Notes under the pieces: generated by a model
The model's database searches: none
The model's input: the letters and a program-made list of their open reading frames with translations, nothing else
Told to the model about the DNA's origin: nothing
Translations under genes and position numbers: made by a program
Shown: positions 54,223-63,930 of the stretch, piece after piece
Numbering within the stretch: position 1 is the stretch's first letter
Layout: every line of letters starts with the position of its first letter
Source of the DNA: Methylomicrobium sp. wino1
GTDB taxonomy: Bacteria > Pseudomonadota > Gammaproteobacteria > Methylococcales > Methylomonadaceae
Assembly: GCF_003932755.1 (NCBI RefSeq)
Contig: NZ_CP024202.1
Coordinates: 3,534,001-3,598,000 of the forward strand
Reading direction: 5' to 3'
DNA: 64,000 bases

Positions 54223-54834
54223 CACCTTCCTCCAAGCCGAATGGTTGCCAATCTTCTGCAAGGCCGATTCTAGCAAGGCCATGCCCGGTTCGGTTCGGTG
54301 CCAAGTGGAGGCGCCTGACGGGTGAGGTAAGGGAATCGCGTCGGTGCGGTGGCCGTGAAAGTTTACGGTGTGAATGTCGCCGACGACGTCGTTGAGTCTT
54401 TTGACCGGCATCAATTGAGCGATCGCGAGTTTGCCGACCGGAAGGATTAATTCGGGTTTCAATAAATCGATTTCGGCTTGTAGCCATTTTGCGCAGTTTT
54501 CTATTTCCTCTCGATTCGGTAGGCGGTCGCCGCCTTTCGGATTCTTGCCCGGAAAGCAGCGGCATACCGCTGCCATGTAAACACGTCGGCGAAATTCGGT
54601 TTCAGTCAGGCCGATGCTTTTGAACCATTTGAATAAGGTTTTTCCGGCTGTCCAGGCAAAGGGTTTTCCGAAACCGCCTTCTTTGTCTCCTGGGGCTTGG
54701 CCGATCAACAATATCGATGATAGCACGGGGCTTCCCGATACGACCGGTCCGGTCATTTCCGGGCATTTCTTGCATTGGGCCAGTGTCGAACGATGCTCGC
54801 GCATTAGATGTTCGCGTAGTTGTATTGAAGTCAT
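54205..54834 (-). CDS. Uracil-DNA-glycosylase-family protein
   Basis: 209 residues. UDG superfamily features: GQAPGDKEGGFGKPFAWTAG, YMAAVCRCFPGKNPKGGDRL, LILPVGKLAI and PLPHPSGASTW. The Cys-x2-Cys near the start (CKKCP) resembles cluster-binding family 4 enzymes, but the full ligand set was not confirmed. Its C-terminal five residues come from a tandem repeat. It starts 2 bases after the xthA stop. Confidence 0.85.
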   Translation of the reverse strand: MTSIQLREHLMREHRSTLAQCKKCPEMTGPVVSGSPVLSSILLIGQAPGDKEGGFGKPFAWTAGKTLFKWFKSIGLTETEFRRRVYMAAVCRCFPGKNPKGGDRLPNREEIENCAKWLQAEIDLLKPELILPVGKLAIAQLMPVKRLNDVVGDIHTVNFHGHRTDAIPLPHPSGASTWHRTEPGMALLESALQKIGNHSAWRKVVSSEQ

Positions 54835-54836
54835 GT

Positions 54837-55601
54837 TTAAAGTTCGATCTCGATGCCGACCGGGCAGTGATCCGAGCCGAAGATGTCGGGCGCGATAAAT
54901 GCGTTTTCGACTTTGCCGATCAACGCTTGGCTCGTCAATACATAATCAATCCGCCAACCGATGTTTTTTGCGCGAGCACCGGCCCGGTAACTCCACCAAC
55001 TGTAGGCGACAGTGTCCGGGTGTAAATGCCGGAAGGTATCGACGAAGCCTGCTTGCAACATTCGGCTGAAGCCATCGATTTCGGTTTGGGTATAGCCGGC
55101 TGATTTATTGTAATTGGCTTTCGGGCGGGCGATGTCGATTTCTTGATGCGCGACATTGAAATCGCCGCAAGCGATTAACGGTTTTCGGCTATTGAGTTGC
55201 TGAAAATAGGCCAACAATTCCTTATCCCAGGTTTGCCGGTAGTCGAGGCGCACCAGTTTTTCTCCGGAATTGGGCACATAGACATTAAGCAGAATGAAAT
55301 TTTCGAATTCGGCCGCGATGACGCGGCCTTCTTGGTCGTGCTCGTCGATGCCGATATCTTGCAGAATTTGTATTGGCTCTTGCTTGGTTAATAGGGCGAC
55401 GCCGGAATAACCTTTTCGTCCTGCCGAGTTGGAATAAATGTGATAACTGTCGATACTTTCCAGGGCCGTTTGGACTTGGTCGTCCTGTGCCTTGGTTTCT
55501 TGTAACAGAATGCAATCCGCGTCGAGTTTAGCCAGTGATTCGGCAAAGCCTTTGCCCATCACTGCGCGTATGCCGTTGACGTTCCAAGAGATGATTTTCA
55601 T
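54837..55601 (-). CDS. xthA: Exodeoxyribonuclease III
   Basis: 254 residues. AP endonuclease / 3'-5' exonuclease of base excision repair. Motifs: ISWNVNGIRAVMGKG, ILLQETKAQDDQ, NVYVPNSGE, ACGDFNVAH, YSWWSYRAGARAKNIGWRID and the catalytic ending FGSDHCPVGIEIE. Operon with the UDG-like gene is functionally sensible, since UDG makes AP sites. Confidence 0.95.
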   Translation of the reverse strand: MKIISWNVNGIRAVMGKGFAESLAKLDADCILLQETKAQDDQVQTALESIDSYHIYSNSAGRKGYSGVALLTKQEPIQILQDIGIDEHDQEGRVIAAEFENFILLNVYVPNSGEKLVRLDYRQTWDKELLAYFQQLNSRKPLIACGDFNVAHQEIDIARPKANYNKSAGYTQTEIDGFSRMLQAGFVDTFRHLHPDTVAYSWWSYRAGARAKNIGWRIDYVLTSQALIGKVENAFIAPDIFGSDHCPVGIEIEL

Positions 55602-55894
55602 GAATGAATAGTCCGAAAGAATTATGAATTTAAAAAGCTATGTTTTCCTCGTTTCCACCGCTCCAGCGTGGGAATGCATACCGATCTTGCTTCTGTAGCC
55701 AAGGTATAGGTTCCCACGGAGGACCGTGGGAACCAGAAACCGTTTAAGATTGAGCCGTTGGTTCCTACGACTCACACTCTTCCCATGCGGCGGCTATAGC
55801 TAAGCCAAATTCAATCGGTCGGCCAAGTCTCGGGAAGCAAGAGCTTCCGGTTTTTGCTTCCCGAGCTAGAGCTTGGGAAGGAGCGAAAAAAAAC

Positions 55895-55985
55895 AGCGTA
55901 GCCCGGATGGAGCGTAGCACAATCCGGGAAACTCGAAGCCACGCCATTCCCGTATTCTGCTACGTTGCATACGGGCTACACGCTG
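55895..55985. repeat. REP-like repeat related to the core of family D
   Basis: CGTAGCCCGGATGGAGCGTA ... CATACGGGCTACACGCTGC, similar to the inner part of 8653-8871. It lies in the 55602-56071 gap, which otherwise shows no gene. Confidence 0.6.
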
Positions 55986-56071
55986 CAAACTCCATCCGGC
56001 AGCGGAATTCATGTGCTTATTGGTTAAACTGCCGAATTTAGGGTTATCGGACATGTTTGTAGAATAACGGT

Positions 56072-56500
56072 TTATTGCCAATCGATCACATGATCTTCCA
56101 GATCATCGACTTCGGATTCTTTGATCGCAAAACTTGAAATCGATATGCCGGCTGTTTTGACGCTGTCGGGATTGCCGCTAACCAAGGGATGCCAATCGGG
56201 TAAGTCTTCGCCTATTGCCAGCAGCCGATAAGCGCACGTTTCCGGCATCCAGTCGAAAGCGGTCCATGTCGTCGACCGCTTTAAATCGACGCAGTCGGGT
56301 ACTAAGCGGGTTCTTTCTTGGTAACAAGTACAACGACAAGTGTTTAGATCGATCAGGTCGCAAACGGCGTTGGTCAGATAAACCTCGCCGGTGTCTTCGT
56401 CTTCCAGTTTATTTAAACAGCATTTGCCGCAGCCGTCGCATAGTGATTCCCATTCCTGAGCGCTCATGTCGATCAGCTTTTTGGTTTTCCAGAAGCTCAT
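56072..56500 (-). CDS. ycgN: YcgN-family cysteine cluster protein
   Basis: 142 residues from ATG 56500 (GGAGA ten bases upstream). UPF0260 family: LCDGCGKCCLNKLEDEDTGE, YLTNAVCDLIDLNTCRCTCY, VPDCVDL and ETCAYRLL. The Cys-rich arrangement suggests Zn or Fe-S binding; biochemical role unknown. The ATG overlaps the stop of the upstream M14-like gene by 4 bases. Confidence 0.92.
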   Translation of the reverse strand: MSFWKTKKLIDMSAQEWESLCDGCGKCCLNKLEDEDTGEVYLTNAVCDLIDLNTCRCTCYQERTRLVPDCVDLKRSTTWTAFDWMPETCAYRLLAIGEDLPDWHPLVSGNPDSVKTAGISISSFAIKESEVDDLEDHVIDWQ

Positions 56501-57534
56501 GGGTGTAATCTCTCCATTAGATAACAGAGACAATCTTGTTTGATGACTTTTTCGTCCAGTGTCAGCATTGACGGCATGGCTTTGCGCGTGATGCGCAATT
56601 CGCCGTCTTGAATCATAAAGAATCGATCGCTGATATTTTGCGCATTGTCGTCCAAGGCAAGAACCGGCAGGGTTTTTAGGCCGTCGACGGATCCCCAAAC
56701 GGTACCTGCAGGCATTTCGTTGAAATTCATGCGATCGAGATCTTTATTGAGCAGCAAGTCGGATGTTGTTTCTTGAAAGCTGAAGGTTATGGAGTTGGGA
56801 ATTTTAACTTGTGCGACAGTATGATAAAGGTCGATGTCTTGCGGGTAAACCGGGTGTTCCGGGAAATCGCTCAAGTTTAAACAACTATTGAGAAATTCGA
56901 AAGCATGCTCGATGCCGTGTTGTTGATCCGGTTTACCGCATTCCAAAGTGACCGATGGGCAGAGTTCGGCGAAGGCGGCCGATTGCACACCTTTCGGACG
57001 CGTAAAATAAACGATTAGGCGACCGAATAGCGATGCCAGTTGTAAAAATTTGTCATCCAGTTTATTGACGCAGGCGTAATGCGGATTCAATCCGGTATTG
57101 TTATGAATATCGATACTCGCGAATACGTTTTTAGCCCGCATAGTATCGACAACTTGTTGGGTCATTCGAATTTCAGGGCAGTCCGGTAATTCGGTTCCGG
57201 GCCAGATGCGATTGAAATCGGGTTGCCGGTCGAGTCTTCTCAAGCCGAGCCGGGCGGCTTGCGTATTGCCGAAAAATATCGACACCGAACGGGGCAGCGC
57301 GCGGTCTTGGTATTTTTTGAGTAAGGCCTGCGCTGCGAGTAAGCCGGTCGGCTCATTGCCATGCAATAACACTGATATGAATAAGGGTGCCGGGTCTTTT
57401 CCGGTTAAATGGATCAGCGTCGGGTTGGGCAGTATCTCATGCAGGGTTTCGGAGGAGGCCGTTAATAGGCCTTCCGGTAAATAATCGAATTGATTCAGTC
57501 GCACAGGATTTAATGGAGCAGTATTCATTAACAT
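56497..57534 (-). CDS. M14/aspartoacylase-like deacylase
   Basis: 345 residues from ATG 57534 (ATG 57528 also possible). Succinylglutamate desuccinylase/aspartoacylase family: zinc ligands in LLHGNEPTGLLAAQA and SIDIHNNTGLNPHY, then TLECGKPDQQHG. It cleaves N-acyl amino acids or small peptides. It starts 6 bases after the GCS2-like gene and overlaps ycgN, so the three are one operon. Confidence 0.82.
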   Translation of the reverse strand: MLMNTAPLNPVRLNQFDYLPEGLLTASSETLHEILPNPTLIHLTGKDPAPLFISVLLHGNEPTGLLAAQALLKKYQDRALPRSVSIFFGNTQAARLGLRRLDRQPDFNRIWPGTELPDCPEIRMTQQVVDTMRAKNVFASIDIHNNTGLNPHYACVNKLDDKFLQLASLFGRLIVYFTRPKGVQSAAFAELCPSVTLECGKPDQQHGIEHAFEFLNSCLNLSDFPEHPVYPQDIDLYHTVAQVKIPNSITFSFQETTSDLLLNKDLDRMNFNEMPAGTVWGSVDGLKTLPVLALDDNAQNISDRFFMIQDGELRITRKAMPSMLTLDEKVIKQDCLCYLMERLHP

Positions 57535-57539
57535 AGAGT

Positions 57540-58973
57540 TTAAATTAACAGCCATTCGCTTACAGGCTTGCCTTGGTTTTGGTTGTCGAGATATTGCCGG
57601 GTCATCGCGGTAAAGTCGTCCGGGGTGTTCGTCATGTAGTCGCGTTGCCATTGGGAGCCGGTTTGCTTGGTGGCGATTCGGTGTTGCACGATACCGAGAA
57701 AGTCTTCGATATCGCAGCGGCTGATGCCGAGGGATTTTAATCCCATTACCGCGCGTGCGACGAGCTCGGCTACGAATAATGACTGCATGCGGTGTTTAGT
57801 CCCATCAAGCCAGACGATTGGGCTCTCTAAACCGTATCGTGCCGCTTGATAGAAATTATCTTTAGCTTGGCTAAACGGAACCGAGATGCCTTTGTCGATG
57901 ATTTCATCGCAAAGATTTTTAGTCAATCCATAAAAAAATAAGGCATTGGCGATTGCGTCGATCACGGTCGGTCCGGCTGCGGGTGTTCGATGTTCGATGC
58001 GGATATGCGGGGTTCCGTCGTCGTCGAAACCGATCAACGGTCTGTTCCAACGCCAAATCGTTCCGTTATGCAATTTTAAATGCTCGAAAATTTCCGAGAC
58101 GGGGCCTAAATCTTCGGGCAGTAAGATTGGGAAATGATCTAGGTTTTCTTGAAAGCATTCTAGGATCGTTTTTCTAGCATAACCGGTTCCGAAGCTGACC
58201 CGTTTGACCGGTCCTTGCGCGGCGCCGGCATAGCCGCCCGTTTCGATGGCTTGCTCGAACAGCGGGATTCGCGATTCGTGCCAAAGATTTTTACCGAATA
58301 AATACGGAGCATTGCCGCATAGCGCGACCATCGGCGCCGAAGCGATAATCGATGCGTTATAAAAATGATGCGCGATAGCCAGCGGTACCTGGGTGTGGAT
58401 TTGGAATGACGTCGTGGCCGATTCCATCATTACGTCATAATGGTCGGTTTTCAAATGTTCGATACCGGTGATATCGAGATGTATCGGTTTACCCCGGGAA
58501 TGCAGGATTTGTTCGTTTAGGGCACGGTAGCGATTGAGATCCGACATGTTGCCGAGGTTGAGGTCGGCTTGTTTCAGTGTCGGAAGCGTGCCGATCATGA
58601 TGATGTGGGCATTGCAGCTTTCTGCCTGACGGCGCGCCTTATTCCAGGTTGTTTGCAATTGTTCGGCAAGTCGGCTGCCGAGATTGCCGGCCAGTGGTGT
58701 CGGTACGCTGTTGAGTTCGATATTGAACTTTGCCAACTCCTCGCAAGCTAAAGGATCGTTTAAGCCTGACAGGAAGCGATCGTTAATCGGTGCGGGAGCC
58801 ATGTTATCATCGACCAACCAGGCTTCAATCTCGAAACCGGCGACCGGATGGCGGGTCGAAAAGGCTTGTCGATCGAATAATTTACTGAGGAGTAAAGTTT
58901 CCTGAGTCAATTTTCGATGGAACCGGTCGAAATCGCCCAAATCGTAATGCGATGCTGAGATTTCCTGACCCAT
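57540..58973 (-). CDS. Glutamate-cysteine ligase family protein (GCS2-like)
   Basis: 477 residues. Motifs: GFEIEAWLVDDNMAPAPIND, KFNIELNSVPTPLAG, ATTSFQIHTQVPLA, RIEHRTPAAGPTVIDAIANA. GCS2-type carboxylate-amine ligases join glutamate to an amine or cysteine using ATP. It may be the cell's gamma-glutamylcysteine synthetase, or make a related conjugate handled by the neighbouring M14-like enzyme. Complete. Confidence 0.82.
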   Translation of the reverse strand: MGQEISASHYDLGDFDRFHRKLTQETLLLSKLFDRQAFSTRHPVAGFEIEAWLVDDNMAPAPINDRFLSGLNDPLACEELAKFNIELNSVPTPLAGNLGSRLAEQLQTTWNKARRQAESCNAHIIMIGTLPTLKQADLNLGNMSDLNRYRALNEQILHSRGKPIHLDITGIEHLKTDHYDVMMESATTSFQIHTQVPLAIAHHFYNASIIASAPMVALCGNAPYLFGKNLWHESRIPLFEQAIETGGYAGAAQGPVKRVSFGTGYARKTILECFQENLDHFPILLPEDLGPVSEIFEHLKLHNGTIWRWNRPLIGFDDDGTPHIRIEHRTPAAGPTVIDAIANALFFYGLTKNLCDEIIDKGISVPFSQAKDNFYQAARYGLESPIVWLDGTKHRMQSLFVAELVARAVMGLKSLGISRCDIEDFLGIVQHRIATKQTGSQWQRDYMTNTPDDFTAMTRQYLDNQNQGKPVSEWLLI

Positions 58974-59040
58974 AATTGTTATCCGGTTGAATTGGAGTCA
59001 TGTTAATTTCAATCGGCTTAACACGTCAACCGATAGTGGT

Positions 59041-59178
59041 GTACCTTTCGCACTTCAAATTTCGGCGATGCTTAAGGAGGTGCCGGGGTGATCGGCAAAG
59101 GCTTTGCCTACATGGACGTATTCACGGCGTCCTTTGATGGTCACCCCGGTGCCAAATTTTGATCTACGATGAGTATAA
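59041..59178. repeat. MITE-like repeat family A, copy 2 (empty site for element B)
   Basis: Reverse complement of 17220-17455 without the 65-bp B element and a short hairpin; CCGGGGTGATCGGCAAAGGC and GTCACCCCGGTGCC ends. The B target appears as a single TTCA (GTATTCACGGCG). Confidence 0.8.
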
Positions 59179-59198
59179 TTGTGACTAAAGCTCAATAT

Positions 59199-60041
59199 TT
59201 AGGCGTGCGCTTCGAATAAATCCCAAACGGGTTTGATACTTTCGGGCAACGGCTTCAAGCGCCCGAGTTCAACCCAGACGTATTTGGGGTTATGGAAATC
59301 CGAGCCTTTCGAGCCGGCCAGATCGAATTTTTGCGCGTATTGCGTGGAAGTTTGGATTTCGGCCGGATCGTTGCGACCGCAAACGACTTCGATTGCATCG
59401 CCCCCGGCTTCTTTGAACGCGGTTAATAAGCGTTTCATCCAGGAAGCGGTGAGTTTGTAACGCATCGGGTGCGCTAATACCGCGACCCCGCCCGATTCCT
59501 TGATCCAACCGATGGCTTCTTCGAGTCCGGCCCATTCGGTCGAGACATAAGCGGGTTTACCTTGGCCGATATAACGATCGAAAGCCTCTTGTTGCGTTGT
59601 AACATGCCCCTCCGACAACAAAAAATCCGCGAAGTGAGTGCGGGTAATCATACCGGCACCCGCGGCAGCCTTAACCGATTCGAGGGCACCGAGAATACGT
59701 TTTTTTTCCAGTTTGCCGGCAATTTGCTCGGCGCGTTCGCCGCGTATCGTTTGCAGTTTGGTTATGCCTTCTTTCAAACGCGGGCTTTCCGGGTCGATAT
59801 TCAAGCCGACGATATGTAAGCAGTGCTTATGCCAGGTGGTCGATAGTTCGATACCCGAAATCAGATCGATACCGGCCTCGGTTGTCGCTTGCTTGGCTTC
59901 GGCGAGTCCATCGGTCGTGTCATGGTCGGTCAATGCAAGGGATGTAACGCCTTGCTCCTTAGCTCTCTGAATCAGTTCGTTAGGTGATAATGCGCCGTCC
60001 GATGCGGTGGAATGGCTGTGTAGATCGTAGTTTTCTGGCAT
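59199..60041 (-). CDS. rnm: PHP-domain 5'-3' exoribonuclease, RNase AM (YciV/TrpH)
   Basis: 280 residues. PHP active-site motifs: YDLHSHSTASDG, ALTDHDTTDGL, GIELSTTW, THFADFLL, AVLAHPMRYKL and GSDFHN. In E. coli this protein trims 5' ends of small fragments and rRNA. Preceded by a heptanucleotide repeat. Confidence 0.9.
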   Translation of the reverse strand: MPENYDLHSHSTASDGALSPNELIQRAKEQGVTSLALTDHDTTDGLAEAKQATTEAGIDLISGIELSTTWHKHCLHIVGLNIDPESPRLKEGITKLQTIRGERAEQIAGKLEKKRILGALESVKAAAGAGMITRTHFADFLLSEGHVTTQQEAFDRYIGQGKPAYVSTEWAGLEEAIGWIKESGGVAVLAHPMRYKLTASWMKRLLTAFKEAGGDAIEVVCGRNDPAEIQTSTQYAQKFDLAGSKGSDFHNPKYVWVELGRLKPLPESIKPVWDLFEAHA

Positions 60042-60056
60042 GATGAAGGTTTAAGA

Positions 60057-60112
60057 TTCAAGGTTCGAGGTTCGAGGTTCAAGGTTCAAGGTTCAAGGCT
60101 CAAGGTTCGATG
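60057..60112. repeat. Heptanucleotide tandem repeat (TTCAAGG)n
   Basis: Eight units of TTCAAGG with a few substitutions (TTCGAGG, CTCAAGG), between the ABC exporter stop and the rnm start. A further degenerate CCTTG-rich stretch follows to 60153. Confidence 0.85.
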
Positions 60113-60152
60113 TGATTTAATTCCTTGTGCCTTGCCTCTTGCTCCTTGCCCC

Positions 60153-61952
60153 TCATTGATATTCACCGTAGAGTTTTGCATAGAGACCTTTTTGTGCGAT
60201 TAAGGTTTCATGGCGGCCTTGTTCGCAGATGCCGCCTTCCTCGAATACGTAGACATGATCGGCTTGTTTAACGGCGCTCAGGCGATGCGCAATGATGATC
60301 GTCGTTCGGCCTTCGAGAAATTGGGCCATGGCTTGATGTAGATTGTGTTCGGTTTCGGAATCGAGCGCCGAGGTGGCTTCATCGAGTATCACGACTTTCG
60401 GGTTTGCGACGATCATGCGGGCGATCGCCATTCTTTGCCGTTGTCCGCCCGAGAGGCGCATGCCTTGTCGGCCGACGATGGTATCGAGCCCCTTGGGCAA
60501 TTCATCGATAGCGCTTTTCAACTGAGCAATCTCAAGGGCTTTCCAGAGTTCAGGATCATCGACCGGTTTGCCGAGTGTCAGATTCGTTCGAATCGTGTCA
60601 TTAAACAAAATTGGATGCTGCAATACCGTGACGACATGCTCACGGATAACTTCGAGTCCAATCTGTTCGACCGGGATTTCGTCGTAATAGATGGTGCCGC
60701 TATCGGGCGTGTAGAGGCCGATTAGAGTTTGCACCAGTGTCGATTTACCGCCGCCGCTGGCGCCGACCAAAGCGACTTTTTCGCCGGCCGCTATGGTGAG
60801 TTTGATGTTGTTCAAGACCTTTTCGTCGCTATAGCCGAAATTCAGATTTTCGACGCGGATCGAGACGGTTTTTTTATGACGGAAAGGGTTTTTAATATGC
60901 GGATAATGCGGCTCTTGTTGCAGCGCGTTGAGTTTATTGATTCGGTTCAACGCGCCTTTAGCGGCATAAAAGGCATATTGGATGCCCAAAATTTCCTGAA
61001 CCGGCGCCATCATAAACCAAAGATAACCGAATACCGCAAGCATTTGGCCGATACTGAGGTCGGAATAAAACACCATCAGCATTGCCAGTGCGCGGAATAT
61101 GTCGAACCCGAATAAAAAAATCAAAAAACTCAAGCGGGTTGCCGCATCGCTTTTCCAGGCAAAGGCGGTCGAATAGTCTTTGACCGAGCGCGCTGCGTCG
61201 ATCAGTTGCAGGCAATAATGTTTCTCGCGGTTGCTGGCCCGGATTTGATGAATCGCTTCGAGCGTTTCGGTCAAGGCTTGTTGAAAGACTCCGTAGGAGG
61301 CATTTTCCTTCGATTTTAGATCCTTCACTCTGGAGCCGACCGCACGCGTGAAATAGATGACGACCGGATTCAACAGTAAAATAAAGAGCCCCAATTGCCA
61401 ATGCATCCATAGCAAAATGGCAGCCGTGCCGACAATGGTCAGCACGGCAACCAATAAGCGACTGATCGTGGTGCCGATAAAGCTATCGATCGTATCGAGG
61501 TCTGTTACCAAGTGCGTGACGACCGTGCCGGCGCCCAAGCTTTCGTATTCGGACATCGAAATGGTCTGCAGGCGGCCGATCAGATTACGGCGAATTCTAA
61601 AAACAATATCCTTGGCGATGCAGGTGAATTGTTTGCCTTGAATGATGTGAAACAGGATCGAGATAATGCGCAATAATAGGCTGAGCAATAGAATCGTAAC
61701 AATATAGAGAACGGGGGCTTGCCAGACTTCCGGCGTGAAACGATTTATCGTGGCGATGACTAGGCCGGGTTTGTCGAGCAGCACTTCGTCGACTAGTAGC
61801 GGCATGAGTAAAGGTACGGGAACACTGGCAATCGTTCCCAGAATCGCTATGATATGGGCAACAAGCAATTCTTTTTTATGCAGCAGCGCGATGCGATAAA
61901 TATAATTCCAAGTGTATAGTGATGGGTTTTGAATGAGCTTTTTGCTGTGCAC
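60153..61952 (-). CDS. ABC exporter, fused membrane and ATPase domains (MsbA-like)
   Basis: 599 residues. Six-helix membrane domain (~25-320), then an ATPase with Walker A GASGGGKST, signature LSGGQRQRMAIARM, Walker B VVILDEATSALDSE and H-loop IIIAHRLSAV. Half-transporter acting as a dimer; substrate unknown (lipid, peptide or drug). Divergent from slt. Confidence 0.93.
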   Translation of the reverse strand: MHSKKLIQNPSLYTWNYIYRIALLHKKELLVAHIIAILGTIASVPVPLLMPLLVDEVLLDKPGLVIATINRFTPEVWQAPVLYIVTILLLSLLLRIISILFHIIQGKQFTCIAKDIVFRIRRNLIGRLQTISMSEYESLGAGTVVTHLVTDLDTIDSFIGTTISRLLVAVLTIVGTAAILLWMHWQLGLFILLLNPVVIYFTRAVGSRVKDLKSKENASYGVFQQALTETLEAIHQIRASNREKHYCLQLIDAARSVKDYSTAFAWKSDAATRLSFLIFLFGFDIFRALAMLMVFYSDLSIGQMLAVFGYLWFMMAPVQEILGIQYAFYAAKGALNRINKLNALQQEPHYPHIKNPFRHKKTVSIRVENLNFGYSDEKVLNNIKLTIAAGEKVALVGASGGGKSTLVQTLIGLYTPDSGTIYYDEIPVEQIGLEVIREHVVTVLQHPILFNDTIRTNLTLGKPVDDPELWKALEIAQLKSAIDELPKGLDTIVGRQGMRLSGGQRQRMAIARMIVANPKVVILDEATSALDSETEHNLHQAMAQFLEGRTTIIIAHRLSAVKQADHVYVFEEGGICEQGRHETLIAQKGLYAKLYGEYQ

Positions 61953-62025
61953 GTTCCGCCGCGTTGACTGAGATAAATAAATAAAATTATAAGCCGTGTC
62001 GTACTTTTTAAAAACCCTAAACCCA

Positions 62026-63930
62026 ATGAATGTTCAATTAATTATTTGCCTGATAGGGCTGTTAAGCCCGTTTTCAGTCGCATCGGCAATGAATATAGAC
62101 GATCGGCGCCAGGCATTTTTGAAAGCCGAGAAACAAATTGCGTCAATGAATCGCGGTGCTTTTCCTAAAAATGCCGAAACTCTCAGCGATTATCCGTTAT
62201 ATCCGTTGCTCAAGTATCAATGGCTTAAAAATAATTTGGACCGGGATCGAGAGATTAAACATTATTTGAACGATTATTCGGGTATGCGCTATTCAGCGTT
62301 GTTGAGACGCGATTGGTTGAAGTATTTGGCGGACGGCAAGCGGTGGCAGGCATTGGTTGAGCATTATCGGCCGACTGGCAATGCCGAGTTAGCATGTCAT
62401 TATCAATGGGCCAGATTAAAAACCGGGTTTCGGGATGACGCATTGATCGAAGCCAAAAAACTTTGGACGGTCGGTTATTCGCAGCCAAAAGCTTGCGATG
62501 CGCTATTAAACGAATTGATGGCATCGGGTCAATTAACGCAAAACATGATTTGGCGGCGATTCGAGCTGGCCTTGAGAAACAACAGGGTTTCCTTGGCTCG
62601 CTATGTTAAAAAATTGCTCGGTCCGAACGAGCAGTCGGCGGCCGACTTTTGGCTCAAGGTGCATCAGTCGCCTCGAATAGTCGAGCAGTCGTCCGAATGG
62701 CAAAAAAATTTTCGAATGCTTGGATCGATTTTCGCTTACGGCATCGAGCGCTTGGCCGATTCCGATTTGGATGCGGCGTTGAGTGTTTGGGACGTCAATA
62801 AACATCGTTATCGAATGTCGGCCAAGACTGTCGATAAAGTCGAACGTAAGTTAGGCCTATCACTGGCTTTTGCGAGAAGGCCGGGAGCTTATAACCGATT
62901 GAGCAGGGTTAACAATGCCGATGCTGCGGCTAGGGAATGGCGGGTTAGAGCGGCCTTGCTCGAACAAAACTGGACTCATGTCATTGAGGCTTTGAACGGT
63001 TTAAGCAAACAGGAAAAAAACCAACCCCGTTGGCAATATTGGTTGGCCCGCGCGTTGAACGAAACCGGGCAGCGCGAACGCGGACATAAAGTGTTTGAAG
63101 CGTTGGCAGGCGATCGTAGTTTGTTTGGGTTTATCGCGGCGGAAACGCTGAATAAGGCGCCAACGCTCTCCGATCGACCGTTGGCATTGACAGCGGAGCA
63201 ATTAGCGAGTTTTGAACGTTTGCCTGCCGTGAGTCTCGTTGCCGAACTAAAATCCATGGGTCGAGAGCCGGAAGGACTTAGGCAATGGTGGTATTTGCTG
63301 GCTAGGCTCGATAAGCAACAAATTCAGATTGCCGCCAAAGTAGCGCAGCAGTGGGGGTGGACGCAAACCGCGGTATTTACGATTGCGAAAGCGGAATATT
63401 GGGATGATGTCGGCTTGCGCTTTCCGCTCGATTATCTCGACGACATCAAAAAACAGGCGCGGCGACAGGCCTTAGACCCGGCTATTGTCTTGGGGTTGAT
63501 TCGTCGGGAGAGCGTTTTCGACCCTAGGGCAAGGTCGCCGGCCGGCGCGCGCGGTTTGATGCAAATCATGCCGCAAACCGGTCGCCAAATCGCGCGAAAA
63601 CTGAATGAAAGATGGCAATCGGAAAATAGCTTGTATCAGCCGAATGTAAATGTTAAGTACGGCACATATTATTACAAACAAATGCTCGACCGTTTCGGCG
63701 GCCATTTTGCCCTTGCCGCTGCCGCTTATAACGCAGGTCCGGGAAGAGTCGATCGATGGTTGCCGAGGCATCAACCGTTACCGGCCGATATTTGGATGGA
63801 AACGATTCCATTTAAGGAAACCCGAGAATATGTCGCTGCGGTTTTAGGTTATGCGATAATTTATCAGCTTATGATGGAACGAGATTCGATTCGGCTCGGC
63901 GATGTCATGAAAGATGTGCAGCCCGGTTGA
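62026..63930 (+). CDS. slt: Soluble lytic murein transglycosylase
   Basis: 634 residues from ATG 62026, chosen because the signal peptide then begins properly (MNVQLIICLIGLL ... VASA); GTG 61996 would add 10 residues. A superhelical ring domain (~25-440) is followed by a lysozyme-like domain with catalytic Glu in LGLIRRESVFDP, ARGLMQIMPQTG and AAAAYNAGPGRVDRW. Cleaves peptidoglycan with 1,6-anhydro product in the periplasm. The final 63931-64000 has no gene. Confidence 0.95.
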   Translation: MNVQLIICLIGLLSPFSVASAMNIDDRRQAFLKAEKQIASMNRGAFPKNAETLSDYPLYPLLKYQWLKNNLDRDREIKHYLNDYSGMRYSALLRRDWLKYLADGKRWQALVEHYRPTGNAELACHYQWARLKTGFRDDALIEAKKLWTVGYSQPKACDALLNELMASGQLTQNMIWRRFELALRNNRVSLARYVKKLLGPNEQSAADFWLKVHQSPRIVEQSSEWQKNFRMLGSIFAYGIERLADSDLDAALSVWDVNKHRYRMSAKTVDKVERKLGLSLAFARRPGAYNRLSRVNNADAAAREWRVRAALLEQNWTHVIEALNGLSKQEKNQPRWQYWLARALNETGQRERGHKVFEALAGDRSLFGFIAAETLNKAPTLSDRPLALTAEQLASFERLPAVSLVAELKSMGREPEGLRQWWYLLARLDKQQIQIAAKVAQQWGWTQTAVFTIAKAEYWDDVGLRFPLDYLDDIKKQARRQALDPAIVLGLIRRESVFDPRARSPAGARGLMQIMPQTGRQIARKLNERWQSENSLYQPNVNVKYGTYYYKQMLDRFGGHFALAAAAYNAGPGRVDRWLPRHQPLPADIWMETIPFKETREYVAAVLGYAIIYQLMMERDSIRLGDVMKDVQPG

